Shown piece by piece: positions 33,218-41,883 of a DNA stretch of 64,000 nucleotides. This stretch comes from Oryzobacter faecalis (lineage in GTDB: Bacteria; Actinomycetota; Actinomycetes; Actinomycetales; Dermatophilaceae). The translations under genes were made by a program, and so were the position numbers. The stretch lies in the NCBI RefSeq assembly GCF_046764005.1, contig NZ_JBKOFW010000009.1, positions 47,937-111,936 on the forward strand, in the 5' to 3' direction. Below the pieces are notes generated by a model. That model had not been told where the DNA came from and ran no database searches. It was given only the letters and a program-made list of their open reading frames with translations. Numbering within the stretch: position 1 is the stretch's first letter; the number at the start of each line of letters is the position of its first letter.

Positions 33218-34356
33218 CCGCGCAGGACGCGGGCCTCGTCCTCGTCGTCGACGACCTGGCCCAGAACCAGCGGCTCCTCGACGCGATGCTGTCGCCGCGC
33301 GGCTACGACGTGCGCTGCGTGGCCTCCGGTGAGGCGGCGCTGGAGGCCCTCGCGCGCGAGCCCCTGCCCGACGTCGTCCTCCTCGACGTCATGATGCCGG
33401 GCCTCGACGGGTTCGAGACCTGCCGGCGGATCCGCGAGGACGAGCGCACGCGCTTCGTGCCGGTCGTCATGGTGACCGCGAGCGGGGCGGCCGAGAAGGT
33501 GCGGGCCCTCGAGGCCGGGGCCGACGACTTCCTGACCAAGCCCGTCGACCACCCCGAGCTCCTCGCGCGGGTGCGCTCCCTCGTGCGGCTCAAGCGCTAC
33601 CACGACACGGTCGAGGCGCAGGCGCGCGACCTCGCCGAGTGGAACGAGCGGCTCGAGGCCCGGGTGGGCGAGCAGGTGGCCGAGCTCGAGCGGCTGGGCC
33701 GCCTGCGCCGCTTCCTCTCGCCGCAGGTCGCGCAGGTCGTCGTCGACGGCGGCGACGACTCCTTCCTGCGCAGCCACCGGCGCGAGATCACCTCGGTGTT
33801 CACGGACCTGCGGGGCTTCACCTCGTTCGCCGAGCGGGCCGAGCCCGAGGAGATCATGGACGTCCTCGGGGCCTACCACGCGGCGCTCGGCGAGCTCGTG
33901 TTCCGGTACGAGGGCACGCTCGAGCACTTCGCCGGCGACGGCATGCTCGTCTTCTTCAACGACCCGGTGCCGTGCGACGACGCGCCCGACCGCGCCGTGC
34001 GGATGGCCGTGGAGATGCGCACCGCGGTCGAGGCGCTCGCCGAGGGGTGGCGGCGCCACGGGCACGACCTCGGGTTCGGGGTGGGCATCGCCCAGGGCTA
34101 CGCGACCCTGGGCCGGGTCGGCTTCCCCGGGCGCTACGACTACGCCGCGATCGGCACCGTCACCAACGTCGCCGCGCGGCTGTGCGCGGTCGCGGCCCCG
34201 GGCCAGGTGCTCGTCACGCAGCGGGTGCTCGACGGCGTCACGGGGCCGGCGCTCACCCGCTCCCTCGGGGCCGTCGACCTCAAGGGCATCAGCCGCCGCG
34301 TCGAGGTCCACGAGGTCCTCGACGTCGACCTCGTCCGACCGGAGGCCGCAGGATGA
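33214..34356 (+). CDS. Receiver-coiled coil-class III adenylate/guanylate cyclase
   Basis: The 380-residue protein has a receiver domain with Asp58 in VVLLDVMMPGLDG, a coiled coil (about residues 125-170) and a class III cyclase domain. Metal-binding aspartates are Asp198 (VFTDLRGFTSF) and Asp242 (FAGDGMLVFFNDP), and the NVAARLC transition-state Asn/Arg segment is intact. The usual substrate-specifying Lys before GD is replaced by His (LEHFAGDG), as in some bacterial cyclases, so ATP versus GTP preference is not decided by sequence. Phosphorylation of the receiver should control dimerisation through the coiled coil. A cNMP-binding Crp-type regulator lies 1.9 kb downstream. Confidence 0.92.
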   Translation: MTAQDAGLVLVVDDLAQNQRLLDAMLSPRGYDVRCVASGEAALEALAREPLPDVVLLDVMMPGLDGFETCRRIREDERTRFVPVVMVTASGAAEKVRALEAGADDFLTKPVDHPELLARVRSLVRLKRYHDTVEAQARDLAEWNERLEARVGEQVAELERLGRLRRFLSPQVAQVVVDGGDDSFLRSHRREITSVFTDLRGFTSFAERAEPEEIMDVLGAYHAALGELVFRYEGTLEHFAGDGMLVFFNDPVPCDDAPDRAVRMAVEMRTAVEALAEGWRRHGHDLGFGVGIAQGYATLGRVGFPGRYDYAAIGTVTNVAARLCAVAAPGQVLVTQRVLDGVTGPALTRSLGAVDLKGISRRVEVHEVLDVDLVRPEAAG

Positions 34357-35921
34357 CCGGACCCACGACAGCCCCGCGACGGCTCGGCGACCTCGACGAG
34401 GACGCCCGCAACGCCGAGTTCGACCGCCTCCAGGTCCTCATGCCGGAGGTCTGGCGCGGGATGCGGCGCGACGACCCCCGCGAGTCGGTGGTCGTCGTCC
34501 CCTCGATGACGGTCGACCGCGTCGTCGAGGGCACGGGCGGCACGATGAGCCAGGCGCTCGAGGAGCGCTTCCTGTTCCTCCTCCTGCTGCTGCGCCAGCC
34601 GCGCCTGCGGATGGTCTACGTGACCTCGCAGCCGATCGACCCCATGGTCGTCGAGTACTACCTCTCCCTCCTGCCCGGCGTCATCCCGAGCCACGCGAGG
34701 GCCCGGCTGCACCTCGTGTCGGTCGGTGACGACGGCCCGGACTCGCTGACGCACAAGCTCCTCGCCCGGCCCCGCGTCCTCGAGGAGATCCGCGCCCTGG
34801 TGCCGGATCCGGCTCTCTCGCACCTGATCCCGTACACCACGACGGCCGCCGAGCGGGACCTCGCCATCGTCCTGGGCATCCCGATGTACGGCGCCGACCC
34901 CCGGCTGTTCGAGCTCGGCACGAAGACGGGCTGCCGCCGCGTCTTCGGGCGGGCGGGCGTGCGCCATCCCTCCGGCCGTGAGGACCTGCGCAGCCGTGAG
35001 GAGGTCGTCGACGCGCTCGTCGCGCTCCACGCCGGTGGCGCGCGCGCCGCGATGGTCAAGCTCAACGAGGGGGTCTCCGGGCGCGGCAACGCCGTCGTCG
35101 ACCTCGAGGGGCTGCCGGCCCCCGGGTCCCCGGGGATCGCCGAGGCGGTCGCCGCACGGGTGGCGGTCATGGCGCTCGAGGACGAGCGGATCGACGTCGA
35201 CACCTTCCTCGCCAAGCTCGCCCAGAAGGCGGGGATCGTCGAGGAGCGGGTCACCGGGGACGAGCTCCGCAGCCCGAGCGTGCAGCTGCGGGTCACGCCG
35301 CTCGGGGAGGTCGAGGTCCTCTCGACCCACGACCAGCTGCTCGGCGGACCCAGCGGCCAGTCCTACCTCGGCTGCCGGTTCCCGGCCGACCCGGCGTACG
35401 CCGCCCTCATCACGGCCGACGCGGAGCGGATCGCCGCGGTGCTGGCCGCCGAGGGGGTGCTGGGGCGCTTCGCGGTCGACTTCGTCACCGTCCGCCGCGG
35501 CGAGGAGTGGGAGGCGCACGCCATCGAGGTCAACGTCCGCAGGGGCGGCACGACCCATCCCTTCCTCACCCTGCAGTTCCTCACCGACGGTCGGTACGAC
35601 CCCGCGTCCGCGGCCTTCGTCACCCCGTCCGGCGACGAGCGGCACCTCGTCGCGACCGACCACCTCGAGGACCCCAGGCTCAAGGGACTGCGGCTGCTCG
35701 ACCTCTTCGACCTGGTCGCGCGGTCGGGCCTGCACTTCGACCCCTCCCGCCAGACGGGCGTCGTCTTCCACATGATGACTGCCCTGACCACCCACGGCCG
35801 GGTCGGGATGACGGCGATCGCCGCCACCCCGGAGGCGGCCCAGGAGCTCTACGAGGAGGCCGAGAGGGTCCTCCTCGAGAGCTCCGAGGCCGCCCTGCGC
35901 GACGCGACGCTCCCCTCCTGA
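34353..35921 (+). CDS. Peptide ligase PGM1-related ATP-grasp protein
   Basis: The 522-residue protein begins with an alpha-beta domain (VVVVPSMTVDRVVEGTGG..., LRMVYVTSQPIDP) and then has an ATP-grasp-like half. The hallmark KLNEGVSGRGNAVV (about residue 233) and the acidic metal region AIEVNVRRGGTTHPF match the family named after PGM1, the ATP-grasp ligase that joins amino acids to a peptide in pheganomycin synthesis. By family, it should form an amide bond from a carboxylate via acyl-phosphate; the substrate here is unknown. It is the last gene of the signalling operon (ATGA overlap with the cyclase), an unexpected partnership. Confidence 0.85.
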   Translation: MTGPTTAPRRLGDLDEDARNAEFDRLQVLMPEVWRGMRRDDPRESVVVVPSMTVDRVVEGTGGTMSQALEERFLFLLLLLRQPRLRMVYVTSQPIDPMVVEYYLSLLPGVIPSHARARLHLVSVGDDGPDSLTHKLLARPRVLEEIRALVPDPALSHLIPYTTTAAERDLAIVLGIPMYGADPRLFELGTKTGCRRVFGRAGVRHPSGREDLRSREEVVDALVALHAGGARAAMVKLNEGVSGRGNAVVDLEGLPAPGSPGIAEAVAARVAVMALEDERIDVDTFLAKLAQKAGIVEERVTGDELRSPSVQLRVTPLGEVEVLSTHDQLLGGPSGQSYLGCRFPADPAYAALITADAERIAAVLAAEGVLGRFAVDFVTVRRGEEWEAHAIEVNVRRGGTTHPFLTLQFLTDGRYDPASAAFVTPSGDERHLVATDHLEDPRLKGLRLLDLFDLVARSGLHFDPSRQTGVVFHMMTALTTHGRVGMTAIAATPEAAQELYEEAERVLLESSEAALRDATLPS

Positions 35922-35936
35922 ACGCCGCCTCGCGCC

Positions 35937-36116
35937 TCACGGGGCCATCGACCCCGCGTGCAGCAGGGCCTCGATGACGACCTCGCGCCACGAGCGGGCG
36001 GTCCGGGCCGTGCGGCAGGACGCGCCGCCGCAGCGGCACTCCCAGACCCAGCGCCCGTGCTGGCGCCGGACCGACGGGTGGTGGTGGGCGGTGTCGTGGG
36101 GGTGGCGGGTCCGCAT
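35937..36116 (-). CDS. Small Cys/His-rich hypothetical protein
   Basis: The 59-residue product starts MRTRHPHDTAHHHPSVRRQH and contains WECRCGGASCRTA, then a helix-like SWREVVIEALLHAGSMAP. Three closely placed cysteines and five His could bind a metal. Similar short proteins ending in an EALLHxxxxxP helix occur in actinobacteria, to my recollection without known role. It lies 15 bases after the ATP-grasp gene on the opposite strand, divergent from crp. The call rests on composition and good codon use. Confidence 0.55.
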   Translation of the reverse strand: MRTRHPHDTAHHHPSVRRQHGRWVWECRCGGASCRTARTARSWREVVIEALLHAGSMAP

Positions 36117-36207
36117 CGTGGGCTCCTCGGGTCGTCGGGTCCCTGCCACGGTGCCGCCGGCACGCGCCCGGGTCTGTGCCCGCGCGGACGCTGCGAGTGT
36201 CTCGGGG

Positions 36208-36903
36208 ATGACACGGCGCCGCTCCGGGTGCTCCACTGTCGAGGTGGAGATCGACCTGCTCGGCGGGGTCCCGGACCCGGCCCGGCGTGCCCTGCTCGCG
36301 GCCGCCGTGCGGCGCCGGTTCGAGCGCGGTGAGGTGGTCTTCCACGAGGGAGACCTCGCCGACACCGTGCACTGGGTCGTCGAGGGCCGCGTCGCCTCGC
36401 GCCGCACCACGCCCTCCGGGGACACGGTGATCCTGGCCGTCGTCGGCCCCGGCGAGCTCGTGGGGGAGATGGCGCTGCTCTCGCCGCGCGCCCGGCGCAC
36501 GACGGCGGTCGTCGCCCTCGAGCCGGCCGTGACGATGGCGGTCGGGTTCGGCGACGTCGACCGCCTGCGCCGCCGGCACCCCGACCTCGACCGGCTGCTC
36601 CTCGACCTCCTCGCCCACCGGGTGCGCCGCCTGTCCGACCACCTGCTCGACGCCCTCCACGTCCCGGCCGGACAACGTGTCGTGCGGCGCCTCGCCGAGC
36701 TCGGCGCGACGTACGGGGCTGGCTCGTCGGGGGAGGTGGTCGTCCGCCTGACGCAGAGCGAGATCGGCGAGCTCGCGGGGTCGTCGCGGCCGGTGACGAA
36801 CCAGGTCCTGCGCCGGCTCGAGGAGGATGGTCTGGTCCGGCTCGGCCGGGGTGCGGTCACGCTCCTCGACCCGGCGGGCCTGGTGCGCCGCGCGGCCTCC
36901 TGA
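36208..36903 (+). CDS. Crp/FNR family transcriptional regulator
   Basis: The 231-residue protein has an N-terminal cyclic-nucleotide-binding domain with the phosphate-binding-cassette pattern GEMALLSPRARRTTAV (Glu and Arg kept). A long dimerisation helix follows, then a winged helix-turn-helix (LTQSEIGELAGSSRPVTNQVLRRLEEDGLV). There is no Fe-S cysteine cluster, so it is a cNMP-binding rather than FNR-type member. Its neighbour operon encodes a nucleotide cyclase, so it is a plausible effector of that signal. ATG 36208 is chosen; a GTG at 36244 is an alternative. Confidence 0.87.
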   Translation: MTRRRSGCSTVEVEIDLLGGVPDPARRALLAAAVRRRFERGEVVFHEGDLADTVHWVVEGRVASRRTTPSGDTVILAVVGPGELVGEMALLSPRARRTTAVVALEPAVTMAVGFGDVDRLRRRHPDLDRLLLDLLAHRVRRLSDHLLDALHVPAGQRVVRRLAELGATYGAGSSGEVVVRLTQSEIGELAGSSRPVTNQVLRRLEEDGLVRLGRGAVTLLDPAGLVRRAAS

Positions 36904-36920
36904 CCGCAGGCGCCCGCACG

Positions 36921-36954
36921 CCGACGGGTGGCACCCGTGCTCCCGACCCGTCGG
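36921..36954 (+). terminator. Hairpin terminator after crp-like gene
   Basis: The perfect 9-bp stem CCGACGGGT / ACCCGTCGG (36921-36929 with 36946-36954) has a 16-base loop and begins 18 bases after the crp stop. It precedes the PIG-L start at 36980. Confidence 0.55.
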
Positions 36955-36979
36955 ACCGGCGCGGCGCTATCGTCGGCGG

Positions 36980-37729
36980 ATGGACAGCCCCTCGGCCACG
37001 GCCGCGGCCCTCGAGCCGCTCGAGACGACCTTCTCCTCCGTCCTGTGCGTCGTGGCGCACCCCGACGACATCGAGTACGGGACGGCCGCCGCCGTGCACC
37101 GCTGGGTCGGCGAGGGCGCCACGGTGCGCTACTTCCTCCTCACCCGTGGTGAGGCCGGCATCGACACGATGGACCCCGCGGGGGCCGGGCCGGCGCGCGA
37201 GGCCGAGGAGCGGGAGAGCGCCCGGCGCGTGGGGGTGGAGGACGTCGCGTTCGGGGACCACCCGGACGGGGCGATCGAGTACGGGGTGGCGCTGCGCCGC
37301 GACATCACCCGCGCGATCCGCCGGACCCGCCCCGACCTCGTCGTCGCGCAGACGTGGGACCTGCGGTTCGCCGGCGGGATGGTCAACCAGGCCGACCACC
37401 GGGCCGTCGGCCTGGCCACCCTCGACGCCGTCGCCGACGCGGGCAACCGCTGGCTGCACCGCGACCTCGACGCCGAGGGGCTCCAGCCGTGGGGTGGCGT
37501 CACGGCGGTCGCCGTCGCCGGGTCACCGACGCCGACGCACTTCGTCGACGTGTCGGGTGAGCACTTCGAGGCCGCCGTGCACTCGCTCGAGGCGCACGAG
37601 GCGTACAACTCGGTGCTGCCGGAGGACTTCCCGAAGCCTCGCGCGCTGCTCCAGATGATCCTCGGGGGAGGCGGGGAGCGGGTCGGGGTCGAGCACGCCG
37701 CCCTCTTCGACGTCATCCGCCGCGGCTGA
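36980..37729 (+). CDS. PIG-L/LmbE family deacetylase
   Basis: The 249-residue protein carries the zinc motif VAHPDDIEYG near residue 30 and the later conserved NQADHRAVG. GlcNAc-type deacetylases of this family act on N-acetyl sugars, including mycothiol biosynthetic intermediates and xenobiotic thiol conjugates. Which substrate applies here is unknown; the sequence is not obviously MshB. It stands alone after the crp terminator and ends 23 bases from the convergent aminopeptidase P gene. Confidence 0.88.
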   Translation: MDSPSATAAALEPLETTFSSVLCVVAHPDDIEYGTAAAVHRWVGEGATVRYFLLTRGEAGIDTMDPAGAGPAREAEERESARRVGVEDVAFGDHPDGAIEYGVALRRDITRAIRRTRPDLVVAQTWDLRFAGGMVNQADHRAVGLATLDAVADAGNRWLHRDLDAEGLQPWGGVTAVAVAGSPTPTHFVDVSGEHFEAAVHSLEAHEAYNSVLPEDFPKPRALLQMILGGGGERVGVEHAALFDVIRRG

Positions 37730-37752
37730 CGCTCCTCAGGCGTTCGCGCAGG

Positions 37753-39258
37753 TCAGCGACCCTGCAGCCGGGCCACCCACGCCTCGACGTCGTCGGCGCT
37801 GCGCGGCATCGAGGCCGAGAGGTTCTCGCACCCGTCCTCGGTGACGACGACGTCGTCCTCGATGCGGATGCCGATGCCGCGGAACCGCTCGGGCGCCTTG
37901 AGGTCGTCGGCCTTGAAGTAGAGCCCGGGCTCGACGGTGAGGACCATGCCCGGTGCCAGCTCGGCGTCCATGTACTCCTCGCGGGTGGCGAGGGAGCAGT
38001 CGTGGACGTCGAGGCCGAGGTGGTGGGAGGTGCCGTGGACCATCCAGCGGCGGTGGTACTGGCCGTGCTCCTTGTCGAGCGTGGCCTCGACGTCGATGCC
38101 CTCGGGCAGCAGGCCCCACCCGTGCAGGTGCTCGGCGATGACGCGGATGGCGGCGGCGTGCACGTCGGAGAACCTGTTCCCGGGCTTCACCGCGGCGATG
38201 CCGGCCTCCTGCGCGGCGTACACGGCCTCGTAGACCTCGCGCTGGGCGTCGGTGAAGGTGCCGTCGACGGGCAGGGTGCGCGTGATGTCGGCGGTGTACA
38301 GGCTGTCGACCTCGACCCCGGCGTCGATGAGGACGAGCTCTCCCTCGCGGACCTCGCCGGTGTTCCGGACCCAGTGCAGGGTGTTGGCGTGGTCGCCGGC
38401 GGCGCAGATCGAGTCGTAGCCGACCCCGTTGCCGCCGTGCCGGGCGTACAGGCCGAACGTCCCCTCGAGCCACCGCTCCCCGCGGCCCCTGGCCACGGCC
38501 TCGGGCAGCGCGGCGACCATCGCCTCGAAGCCGACCTCGGTCGCGTCGACGGCGGCCCGCAGCTGCTCGACCTCGTACGCGTCCTTGACCATCCGCAGGT
38601 GGGAGATGGTGTGGGCGAGGGCGTCGTCGGACTCGACGAGTGTCTCCTCGGCGGCGCCGTTCTCGACCCGGGTGGTGTCGAGGCGGGCCGTGAGCTCCTT
38701 GTCGGCGTCGCGGACGACGCGCACGGTGACCTCGCCGGCGTCCTTGGCGACGGCGGCGTCGAGCTCGTCGATGTGCCGCCCGGTGATCCCCAGCTCGACC
38801 TCGAGGTCCTCGATGGTGGGGCGCGCGCCCACCCAGAACTCGCCGTAGCGGGCGTCGGCGAAGAACTCGTCGGTGTCGCGGTCGGCGAGGGGGCGGAAGT
38901 ACAGGACGGCCTCGTGGCCGGTGTCCTCGCCGTCGTCGCCCACGATCGGCTCGAGGACGAGCACGGCGTCGGGCTCGCGGTCGGCGCCGAGGCCGGTGAG
39001 CCACGCGAACGCCGTGTGCGGGCGGAAGACGTAGTCGGTGTCGTTGCTGCGGACCTTGAGCCCACCGGCCGGGATGACGAGGCGCTGCCTGGGGTAGGCG
39101 GCGCTCAGGACCTCCCGGCGGGCAGCCGCCCAGGGAGCGGAAGGGGCCTGCTCGGTGGCGGTCGGGCGTCGCGGGGCCCAGTCCTCGCGCACGAACGCGC
39201 GGAACTCGTCGGTGGTCGCCCGGGCGCGGTTGTCGGCCTGCTTCTGCTCTTCACTCAC
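37753..39258 (-). CDS. pepP: Xaa-Pro aminopeptidase (aminopeptidase P, M24B)
   Basis: The 501-residue cytosolic metallopeptidase has an N-terminal creatinase-like domain (about residues 40-220) and a pita-bread catalytic domain. Dinuclear metal ligands are all visible: Asp in LIDAGVEVDSLYTADITR (two), His in GTSHHLGLDVHD, Glu in LTVEPGLYF and Glu in GIRIEDDVVVTEDG. It releases the N-terminal residue before proline. GTG 39258 (MSEEQKQADNRA) was chosen; upstream in-frame sequence lacks coding character. Confidence 0.93.
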   Translation of the reverse strand: MSEEQKQADNRARATTDEFRAFVREDWAPRRPTATEQAPSAPWAAARREVLSAAYPRQRLVIPAGGLKVRSNDTDYVFRPHTAFAWLTGLGADREPDAVLVLEPIVGDDGEDTGHEAVLYFRPLADRDTDEFFADARYGEFWVGARPTIEDLEVELGITGRHIDELDAAVAKDAGEVTVRVVRDADKELTARLDTTRVENGAAEETLVESDDALAHTISHLRMVKDAYEVEQLRAAVDATEVGFEAMVAALPEAVARGRGERWLEGTFGLYARHGGNGVGYDSICAAGDHANTLHWVRNTGEVREGELVLIDAGVEVDSLYTADITRTLPVDGTFTDAQREVYEAVYAAQEAGIAAVKPGNRFSDVHAAAIRVIAEHLHGWGLLPEGIDVEATLDKEHGQYHRRWMVHGTSHHLGLDVHDCSLATREEYMDAELAPGMVLTVEPGLYFKADDLKAPERFRGIGIRIEDDVVVTEDGCENLSASMPRSADDVEAWVARLQGR

Positions 39259-39350
39259 CCCGCCATGCTGCCACGGGAGGGGTGTGAGACCGACCACGCC
39301 CTGACCCGCTCGGTTTGCGATCGCGTCGCCGATCTGGTCAGACTGGACGG

Positions 39351-39845
39351 ATGGGCAGGCACAGTGCACCGCGTCGTCGGGGACCGATCATGGTCACCGG
39401 GACGGCCGCAGGACTCCTGACCGCGACCGGTCTCGTCGTGGGCTTCTCCCCCGAGCTGGGCACCCACGGGCTGGACCGTCCTCCGACCGCACGGGCGGCC
39501 GAGCCGATCGACCTGACGTCGACCACGCCGACCTCCACCCCCAGCTCCACGCCGTCGACGACCCCCTCCCCGGAGGAGACGGCGACAACCCGGGCGCGGT
39601 CCACGGACGGCACGGCCTCGCGGAGCTCGACGCGCACGAGCGCGCCGACGACCGAGGCGGAGCCCACGCCGACCCCCACCGAGACGGCGAAGAACTCCCC
39701 GAACCCCAACTCGACGAAGAAGCCGGGCAACGGCGGCGGTGGTGCCGACTCGAGCACCGCGTCGGCGACCACCTCCACGGACGAGACGACCGAGGACCCG
39801 GGCCTGCTCGCCGGGACGATCGGCTCCCTCCCGATCCTGCCGTGA
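39351..39845 (+). CDS. Secreted or anchored Ser/Thr/Pro-rich low-complexity protein
   Basis: The 164-residue protein has a basic N-terminus (MGRHSAPRRRGP), one hydrophobic segment (about residues 15-32) and a long Thr/Ser/Pro/Glu-rich stretch (about 45-150) that looks like a glycosylatable wall-spanning stalk. The C-terminus is short and hydrophobic (LLAGTIGSLPILP). There is no known domain. It is the first of four genes joined by 4-base overlaps with the DUF2332 and beta-lactamase-like genes, so it may be an envelope protein related to them. Confidence 0.7.
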   Translation: MGRHSAPRRRGPIMVTGTAAGLLTATGLVVGFSPELGTHGLDRPPTARAAEPIDLTSTTPTSTPSSTPSTTPSPEETATTRARSTDGTASRSSTRTSAPTTEAEPTPTPTETAKNSPNPNSTKKPGNGGGGADSSTASATTSTDETTEDPGLLAGTIGSLPILP

Positions 39846-40867
39846 CCGACGAGGGGACGCTGGCCGATCGCCTGCGTGCCCACTTCGGCCACCGCGACCA
39901 CCTCTACGGCGTCCTCCTCGCGGAGCTGGCCGACGACTGGGACGCCGGCGGCCTCGCTCGCGAGCTCTTCGAGGGGTGGGAGGACGCCCCGGCCCGCCAG
40001 TTCCCCCAGCTCCGACTCCTCGCCGGGCTGTTCCGCATCGTGCTGCGCGGCGACGCCCCCCACCTCGAGGGCTACTACCCCTGCCTGGGCGGCGACCTGG
40101 ACGCCGAGGACGCCTGGGCGGCGGTGCGCCCCGTCCTCGCCGCCCACGTGGTCGAGCTGCACGAGGCGCTCTCCGAGGCGCCCCAGACCAACGAGCCGGC
40201 ACGGACCGCGGGGCTGCTCGTCGGCCTCGCCGAGGCGGTTCGATCGAGCGGGCTGCGGCGGGTCCGGCTCCTCGAGCCGGGGGCGTCGGCCGGGCTCGGC
40301 CTCCTCGTCGACGGGTACCGCTTCGTCGGCGACGACTGGGCCGCAGGCCCGCAGGACAGCCCGTTCGTCGTCGAGGGCTGCGGCCTCCCGGGCTTCCGTC
40401 CCGAGCGGTTCGAGGTCGTGGGGCGGCGCGGCTGCGACCTCGCCCCCGTCGACGCCACGACCGCCGAGGGCGCCGCGTACCTCACCTCCTTCGTGTGGCC
40501 GTGGCACCTCGACCGGCACCGCAGGCTGGCGGCCGCGCTGGACGTCGCCGGCCGGCTCCGCCCGGCCGTCGACGCCGCCGGGGCCGCGTCCTGGGTGTCC
40601 GAGCAGCTCGCGGCACCGACGGCCGACGACGTCCTGACGGTGGTCTGGCACTCGGTGACCCGCCTCTACTGGCCCGCGGAGGAGACGGCCGCGACGGAGG
40701 CGGCGATCGACGCGGCCCGGAGCCGGATGCCGCTCGCGCACGTCGCGTACGAGCACCCGCTCCCCGAGGGGTCCGGCGCTCCGGTCGGGATGCCGCTCGT
40801 CGAGGTGGACGGCCGCGTGGTCGCGGAGGGCGACCACCACGGCCCGCCCCTACGCTGGCCCCGATGA
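39842..40867 (+). CDS. DUF2332 family protein
   Basis: The 341-residue protein matches the DUF2332 pattern: an N-terminal helical part (DWDAGGLARELFEGWEDAPARQFPQLRLLAGLFRIVLRGDAP), the central TNEPARTAGLLVGL and LLEPGASAGLGLLVDGY (a SAM- or nucleotide-binding-like glycine loop), and late HVAYEHPLPEG. The family is common in actinobacteria and uncharacterised; the LEPGASAGLnL loop suggests a methyltransferase-like fold. GTG start overlaps the preceding stop. Confidence 0.87.
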   Translation: MTDEGTLADRLRAHFGHRDHLYGVLLAELADDWDAGGLARELFEGWEDAPARQFPQLRLLAGLFRIVLRGDAPHLEGYYPCLGGDLDAEDAWAAVRPVLAAHVVELHEALSEAPQTNEPARTAGLLVGLAEAVRSSGLRRVRLLEPGASAGLGLLVDGYRFVGDDWAAGPQDSPFVVEGCGLPGFRPERFEVVGRRGCDLAPVDATTAEGAAYLTSFVWPWHLDRHRRLAAALDVAGRLRPAVDAAGAASWVSEQLAAPTADDVLTVVWHSVTRLYWPAEETAATEAAIDAARSRMPLAHVAYEHPLPEGSGAPVGMPLVEVDGRVVAEGDHHGPPLRWPR

Positions 40868-41883
40868 CCGAGCCCGCCCGCCCACCGCGACCCCCACGCC
40901 CGCCGCGCAGCCGCGCCGAGGCCCGGCTGGTCCAGCGGCCCTCGCCGGCCGTCATCGCCCGCCGCCGCCTCGTCGTCGGCGGTGGCGCCGTCCTCGGCCT
41001 CGGCGCCCTCGGCTACGGCGTCTCGGAGCTCGTGGGCGGGGATGCCGCGACGTCGGCGGCGCCGTCGCCCAGGGCGACAGGGTCCTCGGCCACCGGTTCC
41101 GCGACGCCCACTGCCTCGCCGGCGGCGTCGCCGTCCCCGTCGCCGTCGACGCCCACCGCCGCGGCCGTCGTGGAGGCGCCCCGGCTCACCGCCCGCCTCG
41201 AGGACTACCTCGACGAGCGGCGCGGGACCCTCGGGCTCCAGCTCGTGGACCTCGACCGCAACCAGGTCTTCCGCTTCCGGGCCGAGCCCGGGCTGTGCTA
41301 CAGCACGATCAAGGTCCTCATCCTCACGACGGTGCTGCGGCTGGGCCAGGAGGACGGCAAGCAGCTCAGCGAGCGCCAGCGCGGGCTCGCCGAGCGGATG
41401 ATCACGCGCAGCGACAACGCGGCCACCGAGACCCTCCTCGCCCAGGTCGGCCGCCCGGAGGTCGAGCGCGTCGCCGGCCTGGTCGGGATGAAGGAGACCG
41501 AGATCGACACCGGCTGGTGGGGGCACTGGCGCACCGTGCCGGGCGACCTCGACACCATGGTGTCGGCCGTGCTGTCCAGCGACGCCGTCCTCGACGGCGC
41601 TCGCCGCGCGACGGCCCGGTTCATGATGGCCGACGTCGTCGACGAGCAGCGGTGGGGCGTCTTCGCGCCCGAGGGCGACGACGTGTACGTCGCCGGCAAG
41701 AACGGCTGGGGCCCGATGCCCGACGGGTACCACCTCAACACGACGGGCTGGGTCGTGGGGGAGGGGCGCGAGTACGTCCTCGGCGTGCTCTCGACGAGCC
41801 CGCGCGGGTTCCGGTACGGCCGTGAGACGATCTCGTCGGTCGCGCGTCTGTGCCACGACGCGCTCGGGGAGGAGCTGGCATGA
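40864..41883 (+). CDS. Class A beta-lactamase-fold serine hydrolase, Tat-like signal (copy 1)
   Basis: The 339-residue protein has a Pro/Arg-rich start, an RRR-LVVGGGAVLGLGALG segment like a Tat signal, a Ser/Pro/Thr linker (about residues 60-100) and a penicillin-binding fold. Active-site motifs are Ser147-x-x-Lys150 (STIK), Ser183-Asp-Asn (SDN) and Lys279-Asn-Gly (KNG in place of KTG). The PBP4-type KTG change and no obvious class A general-base Glu make true lactamase activity doubtful; a D,D-peptidase-like or transpeptidase-interacting role is possible. It is followed by a paralogue with a 4-base overlap. Confidence 0.87.
   Translation: MTEPARPPRPPRPPRSRAEARLVQRPSPAVIARRRLVVGGGAVLGLGALGYGVSELVGGDAATSAAPSPRATGSSATGSATPTASPAASPSPSPSTPTAAAVVEAPRLTARLEDYLDERRGTLGLQLVDLDRNQVFRFRAEPGLCYSTIKVLILTTVLRLGQEDGKQLSERQRGLAERMITRSDNAATETLLAQVGRPEVERVAGLVGMKETEIDTGWWGHWRTVPGDLDTMVSAVLSSDAVLDGARRATARFMMADVVDEQRWGVFAPEGDDVYVAGKNGWGPMPDGYHLNTTGWVVGEGREYVLGVLSTSPRGFRYGRETISSVARLCHDALGEELA

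Noticed and set aside
39520..39800. Low-complexity ACC/TCC/CCC-rich stretch considered as a DNA tandem repeat
   Set aside because: The unit is not regular; it reflects Ser/Thr/Pro codons of a stalk-like protein.
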